The translations under genes and the position numbers were made by a program. From assembly GCF_002086675.1 (NCBI RefSeq), contig NZ_MVIF01000041.1, positions 1 through 44,145 on the forward strand: a stretch of DNA of 44,145 nt, written 5' to 3'. The DNA is from Mycobacterium persicum. Lineage in GTDB: Bacteria > Actinomycetota > Actinomycetes > Mycobacteriales > Mycobacteriaceae. Positions within the stretch are counted from its first letter, which is position 1, and each line of letters opens with the position of its first letter. A model generated the notes under the pieces. That model worked only from the letters and a program-made list of their open reading frames with translations. It had not been told where the DNA came from and made no database searches. Positions 16,265 to 24,939 of this stretch are shown piece by piece.

Positions 16265-16630
16265 CGTCGCCACTCCTTCCAGTTCATCTCAGCCTGTGAA
16301 GCTGACGCCGCCGGATCCCGTGTCGTATACGAATGTATCGTATAGAATACGACTGTATTGGACATAGTTGCACAAGTCGTCTGTGCGGCCAACTGTCAAT
16401 GCCGGCTTCTCGACCCGGCTGGGCCGTTCACCCCAGACGCGCCCTTCACACTTCGGCTGCGTCAGCACATGTCCAAGCAGTCGCCGACGCGGCCCGGTCG
16501 GTGGTCGAAGTCGCCCAGGTCGATGATCTGCCCTGGCCGACCGGGCGGCGGGCGTTCAGCGACGCGCCACGACGGTATTACCGAATCCGGTCACCTTCGG
16601 CACCGCGTCCCGGAGGCAGCGCGTGGGCAG
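16265..16630. other. Upstream region of the PE-like/A operon
   Basis: No gene is supported. The part from 16321 is duplicated upstream of protein B (12950-13060). It contains the palindrome pair at 16323-16352 and is locally AT-rich, as expected of a promoter reading leftward. The YbaK-like gene ends at 16631. Confidence 0.5.
16323..16352. promoter_or_regulatory. Dual palindrome, candidate operator
   Basis: TCGTATACGA (16323-16332) is a perfect 10-bp palindrome. TCGTAT-aga-ATACGA (16338-16352) is a second one with the same half-sites and a 3-base centre. The two start 15 bases apart, about 60 bases upstream of the PE-like start. Repeated TCGTATA half-sites suggest a dimeric regulator. The corresponding place before the paralogue keeps only GTATAC (12954-12959). 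Confidence 0.5.
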
Positions 16631-17374
16631 TTATCCGCGCGGGCCCCCGACCCCGCCGAGTTGAGCACCAAGTGTGGTCCGCTTGAGGTCGGGATATGCG
16701 CGTGCCGCGTAATGCTGCACCAATGCGGGCAAGTCAGCGAGCCGCACAACCAGACTCTCAAATGGCGAAAGCGATATCGCAACCATGTGCGCTTGGGCCC
16801 GATCAACCTCCGCTGGTGCAATGAGCACTACCCCTTGCAATGTGGGCTGTGCTACCGAGGGTGAGAAAAAAGGCGACACAATGCCCTTCAATAGCCCCAG
16901 CTCGGATTCGGGGCAGTAATCCGCCGGATTGATCCGGCAATCTTTCACTGCACGTTTGGCAAGACCCAGTTCCGCGGCGACGCGGTGTAACAACCGGCGA
17001 TTGATGGTGAAGTCGCCCGCCCCGGTGAACAGAAAGTGCTGGTTATCCAGCCGCACCGTCATCGTCTTGTTGACCAGCAGCACGCTGCCGTCGAGCCCAC
17101 CCGCTATCAGGGTCTGCTTAGTGCTGGCTTTCACGGAGGGCGGGTGGCGAATGATCGTGTGGAAAATACCCAGGCTGGATATGAGGAGATGCAGGAGTTC
17201 GATCGCGGGACAGGAAAGAGTCGCGACACCGAGCAGATTTTCACGCCGCTTCAGTTGGGCCGTCGCCACTGTGTCGGGCAGCGTAGCCCAAACCTCCTCG
17301 ATCGGCGGCAGCGTCGCAATAGAGCGTTCGATCGTGGTGAACGACCACGACGGCAGCCCGCTTACGGCGAGCAT
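16631..17374 (-). CDS. Divergent YbaK/ProX-like aminoacyl-tRNA deacylase-type protein
   Basis: About 247 aa from ATG 17374; the start is uncertain because no good ribosome binding site is seen and the frame stays open to 17599. Residues ~66-215 follow the order of YbaK/ProX editing domains: LLISSLGIFHTIIRHPPS (helix then H-P-P), VLLVNKTMTVRLDNQHFLFT (core strands, in place of the usual K-x-LFL), INRRLLHRVAAELGLAKRA, then ESELGLLKGIVSPFF. The last matches the family's G-x-x-x-G-x-V-S-P-F motif. A terminal strand segment AISLSPFESLVVRLADLPAL follows. Such domains hydrolyse mischarged aminoacyl-tRNAs. The catalytic lysine is not clearly placed, so activity is doubtful. It is the first gene of the leftward island cluster. 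Confidence 0.55.
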   Translation of the reverse strand: MLAVSGLPSWSFTTIERSIATLPPIEEVWATLPDTVATAQLKRRENLLGVATLSCPAIELLHLLISSLGIFHTIIRHPPSVKASTKQTLIAGGLDGSVLLVNKTMTVRLDNQHFLFTGAGDFTINRRLLHRVAAELGLAKRAVKDCRINPADYCPESELGLLKGIVSPFFSPSVAQPTLQGVVLIAPAEVDRAQAHMVAISLSPFESLVVRLADLPALVQHYAARAYPDLKRTTLGAQLGGVGGPRG

Positions 17375-17721
17375 CGACGCCGTGATGGTGCCGCTGACCC
17401 GAGGATGGCCCGGCGATCTGCCGGGGCGCAACGATGCTCGCAGATATCGGTGATTCCCATTGCGCTCATTTCTTTCGATCGTGTCAATTCTAGGGTCGAG
17501 TCTCCGGCCCCCGCGCTGAATTGGCGAAGTAACTAGCGTCCGCGTTCGATAGGACGGGCGCGGGCACCTCCCGGTCTCCGCCGAGAACCGCATCGTCACG
17601 GCCGCGAGCGGATCGCGGCGGCTATGCCGGTCGCCGCGCGTCGCCGACGGCTGTGGGATCGCCGCCGCTACTGCCGTGACTCGGTCCCTGCCCAGGCATT
17701 GCAGCCGTTAGGGTAGTGCCC
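17375..17721. other. Intergenic region between the YbaK-like gene and lpd
   Basis: This is the shared upstream region of two divergent genes and the right edge of the accessory island. I see no further gene, repeat or clear promoter here, apart from a possible longer start of the YbaK-like frame (up to 17599). Confidence 0.4.
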
Positions 17722-19116
17722 GTGACTCACTATGACGTCGTCGTCCTCGGGGCCGGTCCGGGCGGATACGTGGCCGCCATTCGTTGCGCGCAGCTCGGTC
17801 TGAACACCGCAATCGTCGAGCCGAAGTACTGGGGCGGCGTCTGCCTCAACGTCGGCTGCATTCCGTCCAAGGCGTTGCTGCGCAACGCCGAACTCGTGCA
17901 CATCTTCACCAAGGACGCCAAGGCTTTCGGCATCAGCGGCGAGGCCACCTTCGACTACGGCGTCGCCTTCGACCGGAGCCGAAAGGTGGCCGAGGGGCGC
18001 GTCGCCGGGGTGCACTTCTTGATGAAGAAGAACAAGATCACCGAGATCCACGGCTACGGCAGGTTTACCGATGCCAACACGCTCTCGGTCGATCTCAACG
18101 ACGGCGGTACCCAAGAGGTCACCTTCGACAGCGCCATCATCGCCACCGGTGCCAGCACCCGGCTGGTGCCCGGCACGTCGCTGTCGGCCAACGTCGTCAC
18201 CTACGAGGAACAGATCCTGTCCCGGGAGTTGCCGAAGTCGATCATCATTGCCGGCGCCGGCGCCATCGGTATGGAGTTCGGCTATGTGCTCAAGAACTAC
18301 GGCGTCGACGTGACCATCGTGGAATTTCTACCGCGGGCCTTGCCCAACGAAGACGCGGAGGTCTCCAAGGAGATCGAGAAGCAATTCAAGAAGCTGGGAG
18401 TCAAAATTCTCACCGGTACCAAGTGCGAGTCGATCACCGACAACGGCTCCGAGGTCACCGTGGTGGTCAGCAAGGACGGTAAATCCGAGGAGCTCAAGGC
18501 CGAGAAGGTATTGCAGGCCATCGGTTTTGCGCCCAATGTCGACGGCTACGGACTGGACAAGGCCGGCGTTGCGCTGACCGACCGCAAGGCCATCGGCATC
18601 ACCGAGTACATGCAGACCAGTGTCGGTCACATCTACGCCATCGGCGATGTCACCGGCCAGCTGATGCTGGCCCATGTCGCCGAGGCCATGGGCGTGGTCG
18701 CGGCCGAAACCATCGCCGGCGCAGAGACTTTGGCGCTGGGTGACTACCGGATGTTGCCGCGGGCGACGTTCTGCCAACCTCAGGTCGCCAGCTTCGGACT
18801 CACCGAGGACCAGGCCCGCGCCGAGGGTTACGAAGTTGTCGTGGCGAAATTCCCGTTCACCGCCAACGGCAAGGCCCACGGACTGGGCGACCCCAGCGGC
18901 TTCGTCAAACTGGTGGCCGACGCCAAACACGGCGAACTGCTGGGCGGGCACCTGATCGGCCACGACGTCTCCGAGCTGTTGCCCGAACTCACCCTGGCGC
19001 AGAAGTGGGATCTGACGGCCACCGAACTGGCCCGCAACGTCCACACACACCCGACCATGTCGGAGGCGCTGCAGGAGTGCTTCCACGGCCTGACCGGGCA
19101 CATGATCAACTTCTGA
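17722..19116 (+). CDS. lpd: Dihydrolipoyl dehydrogenase
   Basis: A 464-aa FAD enzyme that reoxidises lipoyl groups of the pyruvate dehydrogenase and other alpha-keto acid complexes. In M. tuberculosis it also serves the AhpD/DlaT peroxide defence. The FAD-binding [10 protein letters not shown] opens the protein, and the redox disulfide is Cys41/Cys46 ([13 protein letters not shown]). The NAD-binding [10 protein letters not shown] lies in the middle, the second FAD motif is YAIGDVTG, and the C-terminal HTHPTMSE holds the catalytic His and Glu. It is close to Rv0462 along its whole length. GTG 17722 (VTHYDVVV) is the start; GTG 17716 is two codons earlier. Confidence 0.97.
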   Translation: MTHYDVVVLGAGPGGYVAAIRCAQLGLNTAIVEPKYWGGVCLNVGCIPSKALLRNAELVHIFTKDAKAFGISGEATFDYGVAFDRSRKVAEGRVAGVHFLMKKNKITEIHGYGRFTDANTLSVDLNDGGTQEVTFDSAIIATGASTRLVPGTSLSANVVTYEEQILSRELPKSIIIAGAGAIGMEFGYVLKNYGVDVTIVEFLPRALPNEDAEVSKEIEKQFKKLGVKILTGTKCESITDNGSEVTVVVSKDGKSEELKAEKVLQAIGFAPNVDGYGLDKAGVALTDRKAIGITEYMQTSVGHIYAIGDVTGQLMLAHVAEAMGVVAAETIAGAETLALGDYRMLPRATFCQPQVASFGLTEDQARAEGYEVVVAKFPFTANGKAHGLGDPSGFVKLVADAKHGELLGGHLIGHDVSELLPELTLAQKWDLTATELARNVHTHPTMSEALQECFHGLTGHMINF

Positions 19117-19125
19117 GTCACCTCG

Positions 19126-19401
19126 ATGATTCGCACCGAGACCCTCCTGGGCGGCATCGGCGGTGTGGCCACCGGCTATGTGCTGTGGCTGGTGGCCATT
19201 TCGATCGGCGAAGACGTCACCACGGTGAGTAGCTGGAGCGTGGCGGTGCTGCTGCTGTCGGGTGTGCTGGCCGTCTGCGCCGTGTTGGGCGGTCTGCTGC
19301 TGCGCTGGCGCAGCAACCACCTGTGGGCGGCCTTCGCGTTCGGCCTGCCGATTCTGCCGGTGGGGCTGACGTTGGCGGTGCTGGCCGACATCTATCTCTG
19401 A
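19126..19401 (+). CDS. Small membrane protein (Rv0463 orthologue)
   Basis: A 91-aa protein with three membrane helices (about residues 6-25, 37-58 and 68-88) starting nine bases after lpd, so probably in the same transcript. It has no catalytic motif. It converges on the AhpD-like gene with only five bases between stops, leaving no room for a separate terminator. Confidence 0.8.
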   Translation: MIRTETLLGGIGGVATGYVLWLVAISIGEDVTTVSSWSVAVLLLSGVLAVCAVLGGLLLRWRSNHLWAAFAFGLPILPVGLTLAVLADIYL

Positions 19402-19406
19402 ACCAG

Positions 19407-19973
19407 CTAGCGCGGGTTGTCCAACGGAATGTTGAGCGCCGTTATCGTCGCCGCGAGCCCGTCGTATTGGGTTGCGAGCATGCAGAATTCGATCAGCTGA
19501 CGCTGTTTGAGGTGAGTCGCCAGCTGCTGCCAGGTTTCGGTGGTGATCGACCGGTCCTTGATCAACTCGTCGGTCGCCTTCAACAACGCCTGATGCCGGG
19601 CGCTGAGCACCTTCCGGGGCCCGTCGCCCTCCGGAACGTCCGGCCACGCGAAGATCGTGGCTTGTGTCTGCGCATCCAGCCCCGCGGCGCGCGCCATCCG
19701 GCGATGGTGTTGCAGCTCGTATTCGCACGATCGCAAATGCGCCACCCGCAGGATCACCAACTCGGTGTCGATTCGGGGCAGCCGACCGCGCAGCAGCCGG
19801 CCGCCGTAGATCAGCCAGGCCCAGAACAGCGACTGGCGGTAGCCCAGTGTGGTGAACAGATGCATCTCCGGTGCGCGGACCGCACGTGCTCCCAGCTTCG
19901 CCAGAACCCAGTTGATCGGACCCAGCTGGCGTAACCGGCCCGACGGGATGCGCGCGACCTGGTCCCCTGTCAT
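19407..19973 (-). CDS. Carboxymuconolactone decarboxylase/AhpD-like protein (Rv0464c orthologue)
   Basis: A 188-aa protein with an AhpD-like fold. The signature is ELVILRVAHLRSCEYELQHHRRMARAAGL, that is one Cys with E and His around it, instead of the CxxC pair of AhpD. This is typical of the CMD family. Its start overlaps the ramB stop by four bases (ATGA), so the two are co-translated. The substrate is not known. A link with RamB-controlled carbon metabolism or peroxide handling is inferred only from the operon. Confidence 0.82.
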   Translation of the reverse strand: MTGDQVARIPSGRLRQLGPINWVLAKLGARAVRAPEMHLFTTLGYRQSLFWAWLIYGGRLLRGRLPRIDTELVILRVAHLRSCEYELQHHRRMARAAGLDAQTQATIFAWPDVPEGDGPRKVLSARHQALLKATDELIKDRSITTETWQQLATHLKQRQLIEFCMLATQYDGLAATITALNIPLDNPR

Positions 19974-21391
19974 GGCTGCTTGACCAGGTAGGGGGACACG
20001 GTACTGCGATGCTCGTCGAGGTCGAGCGCGCGGCCGAGCGCGGGAAAGGCCCGCTGCGGACAGTTGTCGCGTTCGCATACTCGGCAACCCGCGCCGATCG
20101 GGGTGGCGGTGTTCGGATCCCCGGACAAGTCGAGTCCTTCCGAGTAGACGAGTCGGTGCGCGTGGCGAAGTTCGCAACCCAGTCCGATCGCGAAGGTCTT
20201 GCCGGGCTGACCATACCGGGCGGCGCGTCGCTCCACGGTGCGGGCCACCCACATGTAGTTGCGGCCGTCGGGCATCTGGGCGATCTGCACCAGGATCTTG
20301 CCCGGATTGGCGAACGTCTCGTAGACGTTCCACAGCGGGCAGGTTCCGCCGCTGGAGGAGAAGTGAAAACCCGTGGCGGACTGGCGTTTCGACATGTTGC
20401 CGGCGCGGTCAACCCGGATGAAGGAGAATGGCACGCCGCGCATCGACGGCCGTTGCAGTGTCGACAGCCGGTGCGCGATGGTCTCGTAGCTCACCGAGTA
20501 GAACGCCGACAGGCGCTCGACGTCGTAGCGGAAATTCTCGGCGACATCGTGGAATTGACGGTAGGGCAGCACCGCGGCCGCCGCGAAGTAATTGGCCAGT
20601 CCCAGCCGGGCCAGGGTGCGTGACTCGTCGCTGGTGAACTTGCCCTCTTCAACCAGCGTGTCGATCAGGTCGCCGAACTCGAGGAAAGCCAGCTCGGCGG
20701 CCATCTTGAACAATTGCTGGCCGGGGGCGAGGTGATTGCTGATCTCCAGCGTCTTGGAAATGGGCTCGTAGCGGTGCAGCACGCCGTCGCCGAGGTCGAT
20801 CCGCCTGTTGATGTGCACCCCGTGCACCTCGGTGAGTCGCCGGGTCAACTCGCGGCCCAGATCGCCGTGGTGCATCCGCATCTGGATCGTCAGGTCCTCG
20901 GCGGCGGTGTCCAGTTCGTGCAGGTAGTTCTGTCGCTGATAGAAGTAGTCGCGCACCTCTTCGTGCGGCATGGTGATCGACCCGGTGCCGCTGCCGTCGG
21001 AGAAGCGCTCCTCGGTGGCGGCGGCTAGCTGTGCGGTGGTGATCCGGTACCGCCGGTGCAGGTTGACCATCGCCCGCGCCAGGGCCGGATGTGCGCTGAC
21101 CACCTCGGCGACTTCAGTCGGGTCGACGTCGATATCCAGGTCGCGGTCCATGGTGACCTCCCGCAACTCGGCGACCAGCCGGGTGTCGTCCTGGGAGGCG
21201 AAGAAGGTCGCGTCCACGCCGAACACCTCGGTGATCCGCAGCAGCACCGCCACGGTCAGCGGCCGGACGTCGTGCTCGATCTGGTTGAGGTAACTCGGCG
21301 AGATCTCCAGCATCTGAGCCAGCGCCGCCTGGCTGAACCCACGCTCGCTACGCAGCTGGCGGACCCGGGACCCGACGAACGTCTTGGACAC
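19970..21391 (-). CDS. ramB: RamB-type transcriptional regulator of acetate/glyoxylate metabolism
   Basis: A 473-aa regulator (Rv0465c). The N-terminal XRE helix-turn-helix covers about residues 6-62 (RVRQLRSERGFSQAALAQML, SPSYLNQIEHDVRPL). The middle is the short-chain fatty acyl regulator part related to DUF955/ImmA, without the HExxH metal site. The C-terminal DUF2083 region has GTCPLWNVYE and a Cys cluster GCRVCERDNCPQRAFP. In C. glutamicum and M. tuberculosis RamB controls acetate and glyoxylate-cycle genes, including isocitrate lyase. Here icl lies one gene away. It diverges from the thioesterase gene. Confidence 0.93.
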   Translation of the reverse strand: MSKTFVGSRVRQLRSERGFSQAALAQMLEISPSYLNQIEHDVRPLTVAVLLRITEVFGVDATFFASQDDTRLVAELREVTMDRDLDIDVDPTEVAEVVSAHPALARAMVNLHRRYRITTAQLAAATEERFSDGSGTGSITMPHEEVRDYFYQRQNYLHELDTAAEDLTIQMRMHHGDLGRELTRRLTEVHGVHINRRIDLGDGVLHRYEPISKTLEISNHLAPGQQLFKMAAELAFLEFGDLIDTLVEEGKFTSDESRTLARLGLANYFAAAAVLPYRQFHDVAENFRYDVERLSAFYSVSYETIAHRLSTLQRPSMRGVPFSFIRVDRAGNMSKRQSATGFHFSSSGGTCPLWNVYETFANPGKILVQIAQMPDGRNYMWVARTVERRAARYGQPGKTFAIGLGCELRHAHRLVYSEGLDLSGDPNTATPIGAGCRVCERDNCPQRAFPALGRALDLDEHRSTVSPYLVKQP

Positions 21392-21554
21392 TTCACCGAG
21401 CGTACCGGCTGTGCTAAGCCATCTTTCGCAGAGTTCGCATCTGGGCGGCCACCGGTGTTCCGATTGGTGTTTTCAAGGCGTCGTTGGCATGATTCGCATC
21501 AGGCTTTCAGGGTCAGCCTGGGGTTTGCATGAGGAGGGAACGGGGAGTAGCGCC

Positions 21555-22349
21555 GTGAGCCTGGACAAAGAACTGATGCCGGTACCGGACGGTCACCCCA
21601 GCGTGTTCGATCGCGAGTGGCCACTGCGGGTCGGCGACATCGACCGCACCGGCCGGTTGCGTCTGGACGCGGCGTGCCGGCATATCCAGGACATCGGCCA
21701 GGACCAGTTGCGCGAGATGGGCTTCGAGGAGACCCATCCGCTGTGGATAGTCCGCCGGACCATGGTGGACATGATCCGGCCGATCGAGTTCCAGGACATG
21801 CTGCGGTGCCGACGGTGGTGTTCGGGAACCTCCAACCGGTGGTGTGAGATGCGCGTTCGGATAGACGGACGCAAAGGCGGGCTGATCGAATCCGAAGCGT
21901 TCTGGATCCACGTCAACCGGGAAACCGAGATGCCGGCACGCATCGCCGACGACTTCCTCGCGGGCTTGCACAAGACAACGTCGGTTGACCGGCTGCGGTG
22001 GAAGGGCTATCTCAAGCCGGGCAGCCGTGATGACGCCACCGAAATCCACGAGTTCCCGGTCCGGGTCACCGACATCGACTTGTTCGACCACATGAACAAC
22101 TCCGTGTACTGGAGCGTGATCGAGGACTACCTGGCCGGTCACACCGACCTGTTGGCCGGGCCGTTGCGGGTGACCATCGAGCACGAGGCGCCGGTGGCGC
22201 TCGGCGACAAGCTGGAGATCATCTCGCACGTTCATCCGCCCGGCTCGACCGAACAATTCGGTTCCGGACTGACTGACCGTACTGTTACAACGCTCACATA
22301 TGCGGTTGGCGACGAGACCAAAGCCGTCGCAGCCATCTTCGCCCGCTAG
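21555..22349 (+). CDS. Acyl-ACP thioesterase-family protein (Rv0466 orthologue)
   Basis: A 264-aa double hot-dog thioesterase of the acyl-ACP type. The first hot-dog begins REWPLRVGDIDRTGRLRLDAACRHIQDIGQD. The second begins FPVRVTDIDLFDHMNNSVYWSVIEDYL, the D-x-x-x-H-x-N-N catalytic-type motif. It would release acyl chains from carrier protein or CoA. The start is GTG 21555, with GGGAG nine bases upstream. It lies between ramB and icl as in H37Rv. Confidence 0.88.
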   Translation: MSLDKELMPVPDGHPSVFDREWPLRVGDIDRTGRLRLDAACRHIQDIGQDQLREMGFEETHPLWIVRRTMVDMIRPIEFQDMLRCRRWCSGTSNRWCEMRVRIDGRKGGLIESEAFWIHVNRETEMPARIADDFLAGLHKTTSVDRLRWKGYLKPGSRDDATEIHEFPVRVTDIDLFDHMNNSVYWSVIEDYLAGHTDLLAGPLRVTIEHEAPVALGDKLEIISHVHPPGSTEQFGSGLTDRTVTTLTYAVGDETKAVAAIFAR

Positions 22350-22383
22350 CGTCGGCCCCTACCCGCAAATCCGCGCTTTGACC

Positions 22384-22490
22384 TGCGACTTTGCCGTTAC
22401 TGGCGGGTAGGTTCTGTAACGGTTCAGTTGAGCGGCGACTTTGCAAAATTAGCAAGATCGCCCAAAGTCATTGCTGAACTTGGCAAATGA
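22384..22490. promoter_or_regulatory. icl upstream region with candidate RamB sites
   Basis: TGCGACTTTGC (22384-22394) and GGCGACTTTGCAAAA (22434-22447) share a 10-base core. The second carries the palindrome TTTGCAAA. GACTTTG (22437-22443) and CAAAGTC (22463-22469) form an inverted repeat, and ACTTGGCAAATG follows at about 22479. RamB of Corynebacterium binds sites with a TTTGCAAA-type core, so these are candidates. The whole gap between Rv0466 and icl (22350-22623) holds no gene. Confidence 0.5.
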
Positions 22491-22623
22491 AATGGGTAGA
22501 CCAGGTTAGCTGGCTGTGCCATGGTCGGATTAGCACACCAGTGAAGCTGAGCCTTCGGCACCGTCGCGATCGCGCCGTGGTCTCAGCAGTCCAGCAAATT
22601 GAGTGACCGTTAGGAGCAGTCCA

Positions 22624-23910
22624 ATGTCTGTGGTTGGCACCCCGAAGAGCGCTGAGCAAATCCAGCACGATTGGGACCACAACCCCCGGTGGCAGGGCAT
22701 CACCCGCACCTACACCCCCCAGGATGTCGTCGCCCTGCAGGGCCACGTCGTCGAGGAGCACACTCTCGCCCGTCGCGGCGCCGAGGTGCTCTGGGAGCAG
22801 CTGCACGAGATGGACTTCGTCAACGCGCTGGGCGCCTTGACCGGCAACATGGCCGTGCAGCAGGTGCGCGCCGGCCTGAAGGCCATCTACCTGTCGGGCT
22901 GGCAGGTCGCCGGTGACGCGAACCTGTCCGGCCACACCTACCCGGACCAGAGCCTGTACCCGGCCAACTCGGTGCCGCAGGTCGTCCGTCGCATCAACAA
23001 CGCGCTGCTGCGCGCCGACGAAATCGCCAAGGTCGAGAACGACCGTTCCGTCGACAACTGGCTGGTGCCGATCGTCGCCGACGGTGAGGCGGGCTTCGGC
23101 GGCGCGCTCAACGTCTACGAGCTGCAGAAGGCCATGATCGCCGCGGGTGTGGCAGGCACCCACTGGGAGGACCAGCTGGCCTCGGAGAAGAAGTGCGGCC
23201 ACCTCGGCGGCAAGGTGCTGATCCCCACCCAGCAGCACATCCGCACGCTGACCTCGGCGCGGCTGGCGGCCGATGTCGCCGGTGTTCCCACCGTCGTCAT
23301 CGCGCGGACCGACGCCGAGGCGGCCACGCTGATCACCTCCGACGTCGACGAGCGTGACCGCCCGTTCATCACCGGCGAGCGCACCGCCGAGGGCTTCTAC
23401 CGGATCAAGAACGGCCTGGAGCCCTGCATCGCCCGTGCCAAGGCCTACGCGCCGTTCTCCGACCTGATCTGGATGGAGACCGGTACCCCGGACCTGGAGC
23501 TGGCCAAGAAGTTCGCCGAGGGTGTCAAGGCCGAATACCCCGACCAGCTGCTGGCCTACAACTGCTCGCCGTCGTTCAACTGGCGCAAGCACCTCGACGA
23601 CGCCACCATCGCCAAGTTCCAGAAGGAGCTGGGTGCGATGGGCTTCAAGTTCCAGTTCATCACCCTGGCCGGCTTCCACGCGCTCAACTACTCGATGTTC
23701 GACCTGGCCTACGGCTACGCCCGCAACCAGATGAGCGCCTATGTCGAGCTGCAGGAGCGCGAGTTCGCCGCCGAGGAGCGCGGCTACACCGCCACCAAGC
23801 ACCAGCGCGAGGTCGGTGCCGGCTACTTCGACCGGATCGCCACCACGGTGGACCCGACGTCGTCGACCACGGCGCTGGCCGGTTCGACCGAAGAGGGCCA
23901 GTTTCACTGA
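22624..23910 (+). CDS. icl: Isocitrate lyase
   Basis: A 428-aa enzyme splitting isocitrate into glyoxylate and succinate in the glyoxylate shunt, needed for growth on fatty acids; the mycobacterial enzyme also has methylisocitrate lyase activity. The active-site loop is KKCGHLGGK with Cys191 and His193. [15 protein letters not shown] binds Mg and substrate, and [11 protein letters not shown] is the second conserved segment. Length equals Rv0467 (428 aa). TAGGAG before ATG 22624 fixes the start. It is followed by two strong hairpins before fadB2. Confidence 0.97.
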   Translation: MSVVGTPKSAEQIQHDWDHNPRWQGITRTYTPQDVVALQGHVVEEHTLARRGAEVLWEQLHEMDFVNALGALTGNMAVQQVRAGLKAIYLSGWQVAGDANLSGHTYPDQSLYPANSVPQVVRRINNALLRADEIAKVENDRSVDNWLVPIVADGEAGFGGALNVYELQKAMIAAGVAGTHWEDQLASEKKCGHLGGKVLIPTQQHIRTLTSARLAADVAGVPTVVIARTDAEAATLITSDVDERDRPFITGERTAEGFYRIKNGLEPCIARAKAYAPFSDLIWMETGTPDLELAKKFAEGVKAEYPDQLLAYNCSPSFNWRKHLDDATIAKFQKELGAMGFKFQFITLAGFHALNYSMFDLAYGYARNQMSAYVELQEREFAAEERGYTATKHQREVGAGYFDRIATTVDPTSSTTALAGSTEEGQFH

Positions 23911-23916
23911 GCTGGC

Positions 23917-23974
23917 CGAGCAGCCGCAGACTCGCACTTCTGCTGCGCAGTTGATGCGAGTCTGCGACTGCTCG
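23917..23974. terminator. Long inverted repeat after icl
   Basis: Arms 23917-23936 and 23955-23974 pair over 20 bases with one mismatch (inner perfect part CGCAGACTCGCA / TGCGAGTCTGCG) around an 18-base loop. It starts seven bases after the icl stop. No T-run follows. It could stop transcription or protect the icl mRNA 3' end. Confidence 0.55.
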
Positions 23975-23991
23975 CGGGCGAAGTTGACAGC

Positions 23992-24026
23992 GTAGGCCCT
24001 GCCCAGCCAACCTGGGCGGGGCCTAC
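23992..24026. terminator. Strong GC-rich hairpin between icl and fadB2
   Basis: GTAGGCCCTGCCCAG pairs with CTGGGCGGGGCCTAC (15 pairs, one G-T) around the loop CCAAC. There is no T-run, as in many mycobacterial terminators. It would separate the icl and fadB2 transcripts. Confidence 0.6.
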
Positions 24027-24062
24027 TGCGGTGCAGGACAATCCGATTCGGAAGAGGTAACA

Positions 24063-24926
24063 GTGAGTGACGCAGCGATTCAGCGGGTAGGGGTGATCGG
24101 GGCCGGACAGATGGGGTCCGGAATCGCCGAGGTCTCGGTCCGCGCGGGCGTCGAAGTGACGGTGTTCGAAACGAACGAGGCGCTGGTCACGGCAGGACGC
24201 AACCGCATCGTGAAATCGCTGGAGCGAGGCGTCAGCGCGGGCAAGGTGACAGAGCGCGAGCGGGACCGCGCGCTGAGCAACCTCACCTTCACCACCGACC
24301 TGAACGACCTGGCCGACCGGCAGCTGGTGATCGAGGCCGTGGTCGAAGACGAAGCCGTCAAGGCCGCGATCTTCGCCGAACTCGACCGAGTCGTCAGCGA
24401 TCCCGACGCGGTGCTGGCGTCCAACACCTCCAGCATCCCGGTCATGAGAATTGCCGCGGCCACCAAGAACCCTCAGCGGGTCTTGGGTCTGCACTTCTTC
24501 AATCCGGTCCCGGTGCTGCCGCTGGTCGAGTTGGTCACCACCCTGGTCACCGACGAGGCCGCTGCCGCGCGCACCGAGGAGTTCGCCGGCACCGTCCTGG
24601 GCAAGCAGGTGGTGCGCTGCTCCGACCGATCCGGTTTCGTGGTGAACGCCCTTTTGGTGCCGTATCTGTTGTCGGCGATCCGGATGGTCGAAGCCGGGTT
24701 CGCCACGGTCGAAGATGTCGACAAGGCCGTCGTCGCCGGGCTGTCGCATCCGATGGGACCGTTGCGCTTGTCCGACCTCGTCGGCCTCGACACGCTCAAA
24801 CTGATCGCGGACAAGATGTTCGAGGAGTTCAAGGAGCCGCTGTACGGACCGCCGCCGCTGTTGCTGCGGATGGTCGAGGCCGGCCAGCTGGGAAAGAAAT
24901 CCGGTCGCGGTTTCTACACGTACTAA
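24063..24926 (+). CDS. fadB2: 3-hydroxybutyryl-CoA dehydrogenase
   Basis: A 287-aa NAD(P)-dependent enzyme interconverting acetoacetyl-CoA and 3-hydroxybutyryl-CoA. The Rossmann motif is GVIGAGQMGSGIAEV (about residues 8-22). The catalytic region shows SNTSSIPV, GLHFFNPVPVLPLVE (catalytic His) and VVAGLSHPMGPLRLSD. It ends KKSGRGFYTY, as in Rv0468. GTG 24063 has AAGAGG upstream. It converges on pcaA with 13 bases between stops; in H37Rv umaA follows fadB2, and it is absent here. Confidence 0.95.
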   Translation: MSDAAIQRVGVIGAGQMGSGIAEVSVRAGVEVTVFETNEALVTAGRNRIVKSLERGVSAGKVTERERDRALSNLTFTTDLNDLADRQLVIEAVVEDEAVKAAIFAELDRVVSDPDAVLASNTSSIPVMRIAAATKNPQRVLGLHFFNPVPVLPLVELVTTLVTDEAAAARTEEFAGTVLGKQVVRCSDRSGFVVNALLVPYLLSAIRMVEAGFATVEDVDKAVVAGLSHPMGPLRLSDLVGLDTLKLIADKMFEEFKEPLYGPPPLLLRMVEAGQLGKKSGRGFYTY

Positions 24927-24939
24927 AAGAGCGCGTCGG

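Noticed and set aside
18328..20412. 694-aa minus-strand open frame across lpd and ramB
   Set aside because: It runs antisense to lpd, has no family motif, and only exists because of high GC content.
22468..23937. 489-aa minus-strand open frame opposite icl
   Set aside because: It is antisense to a perfectly conserved isocitrate lyase gene and shows no domain.
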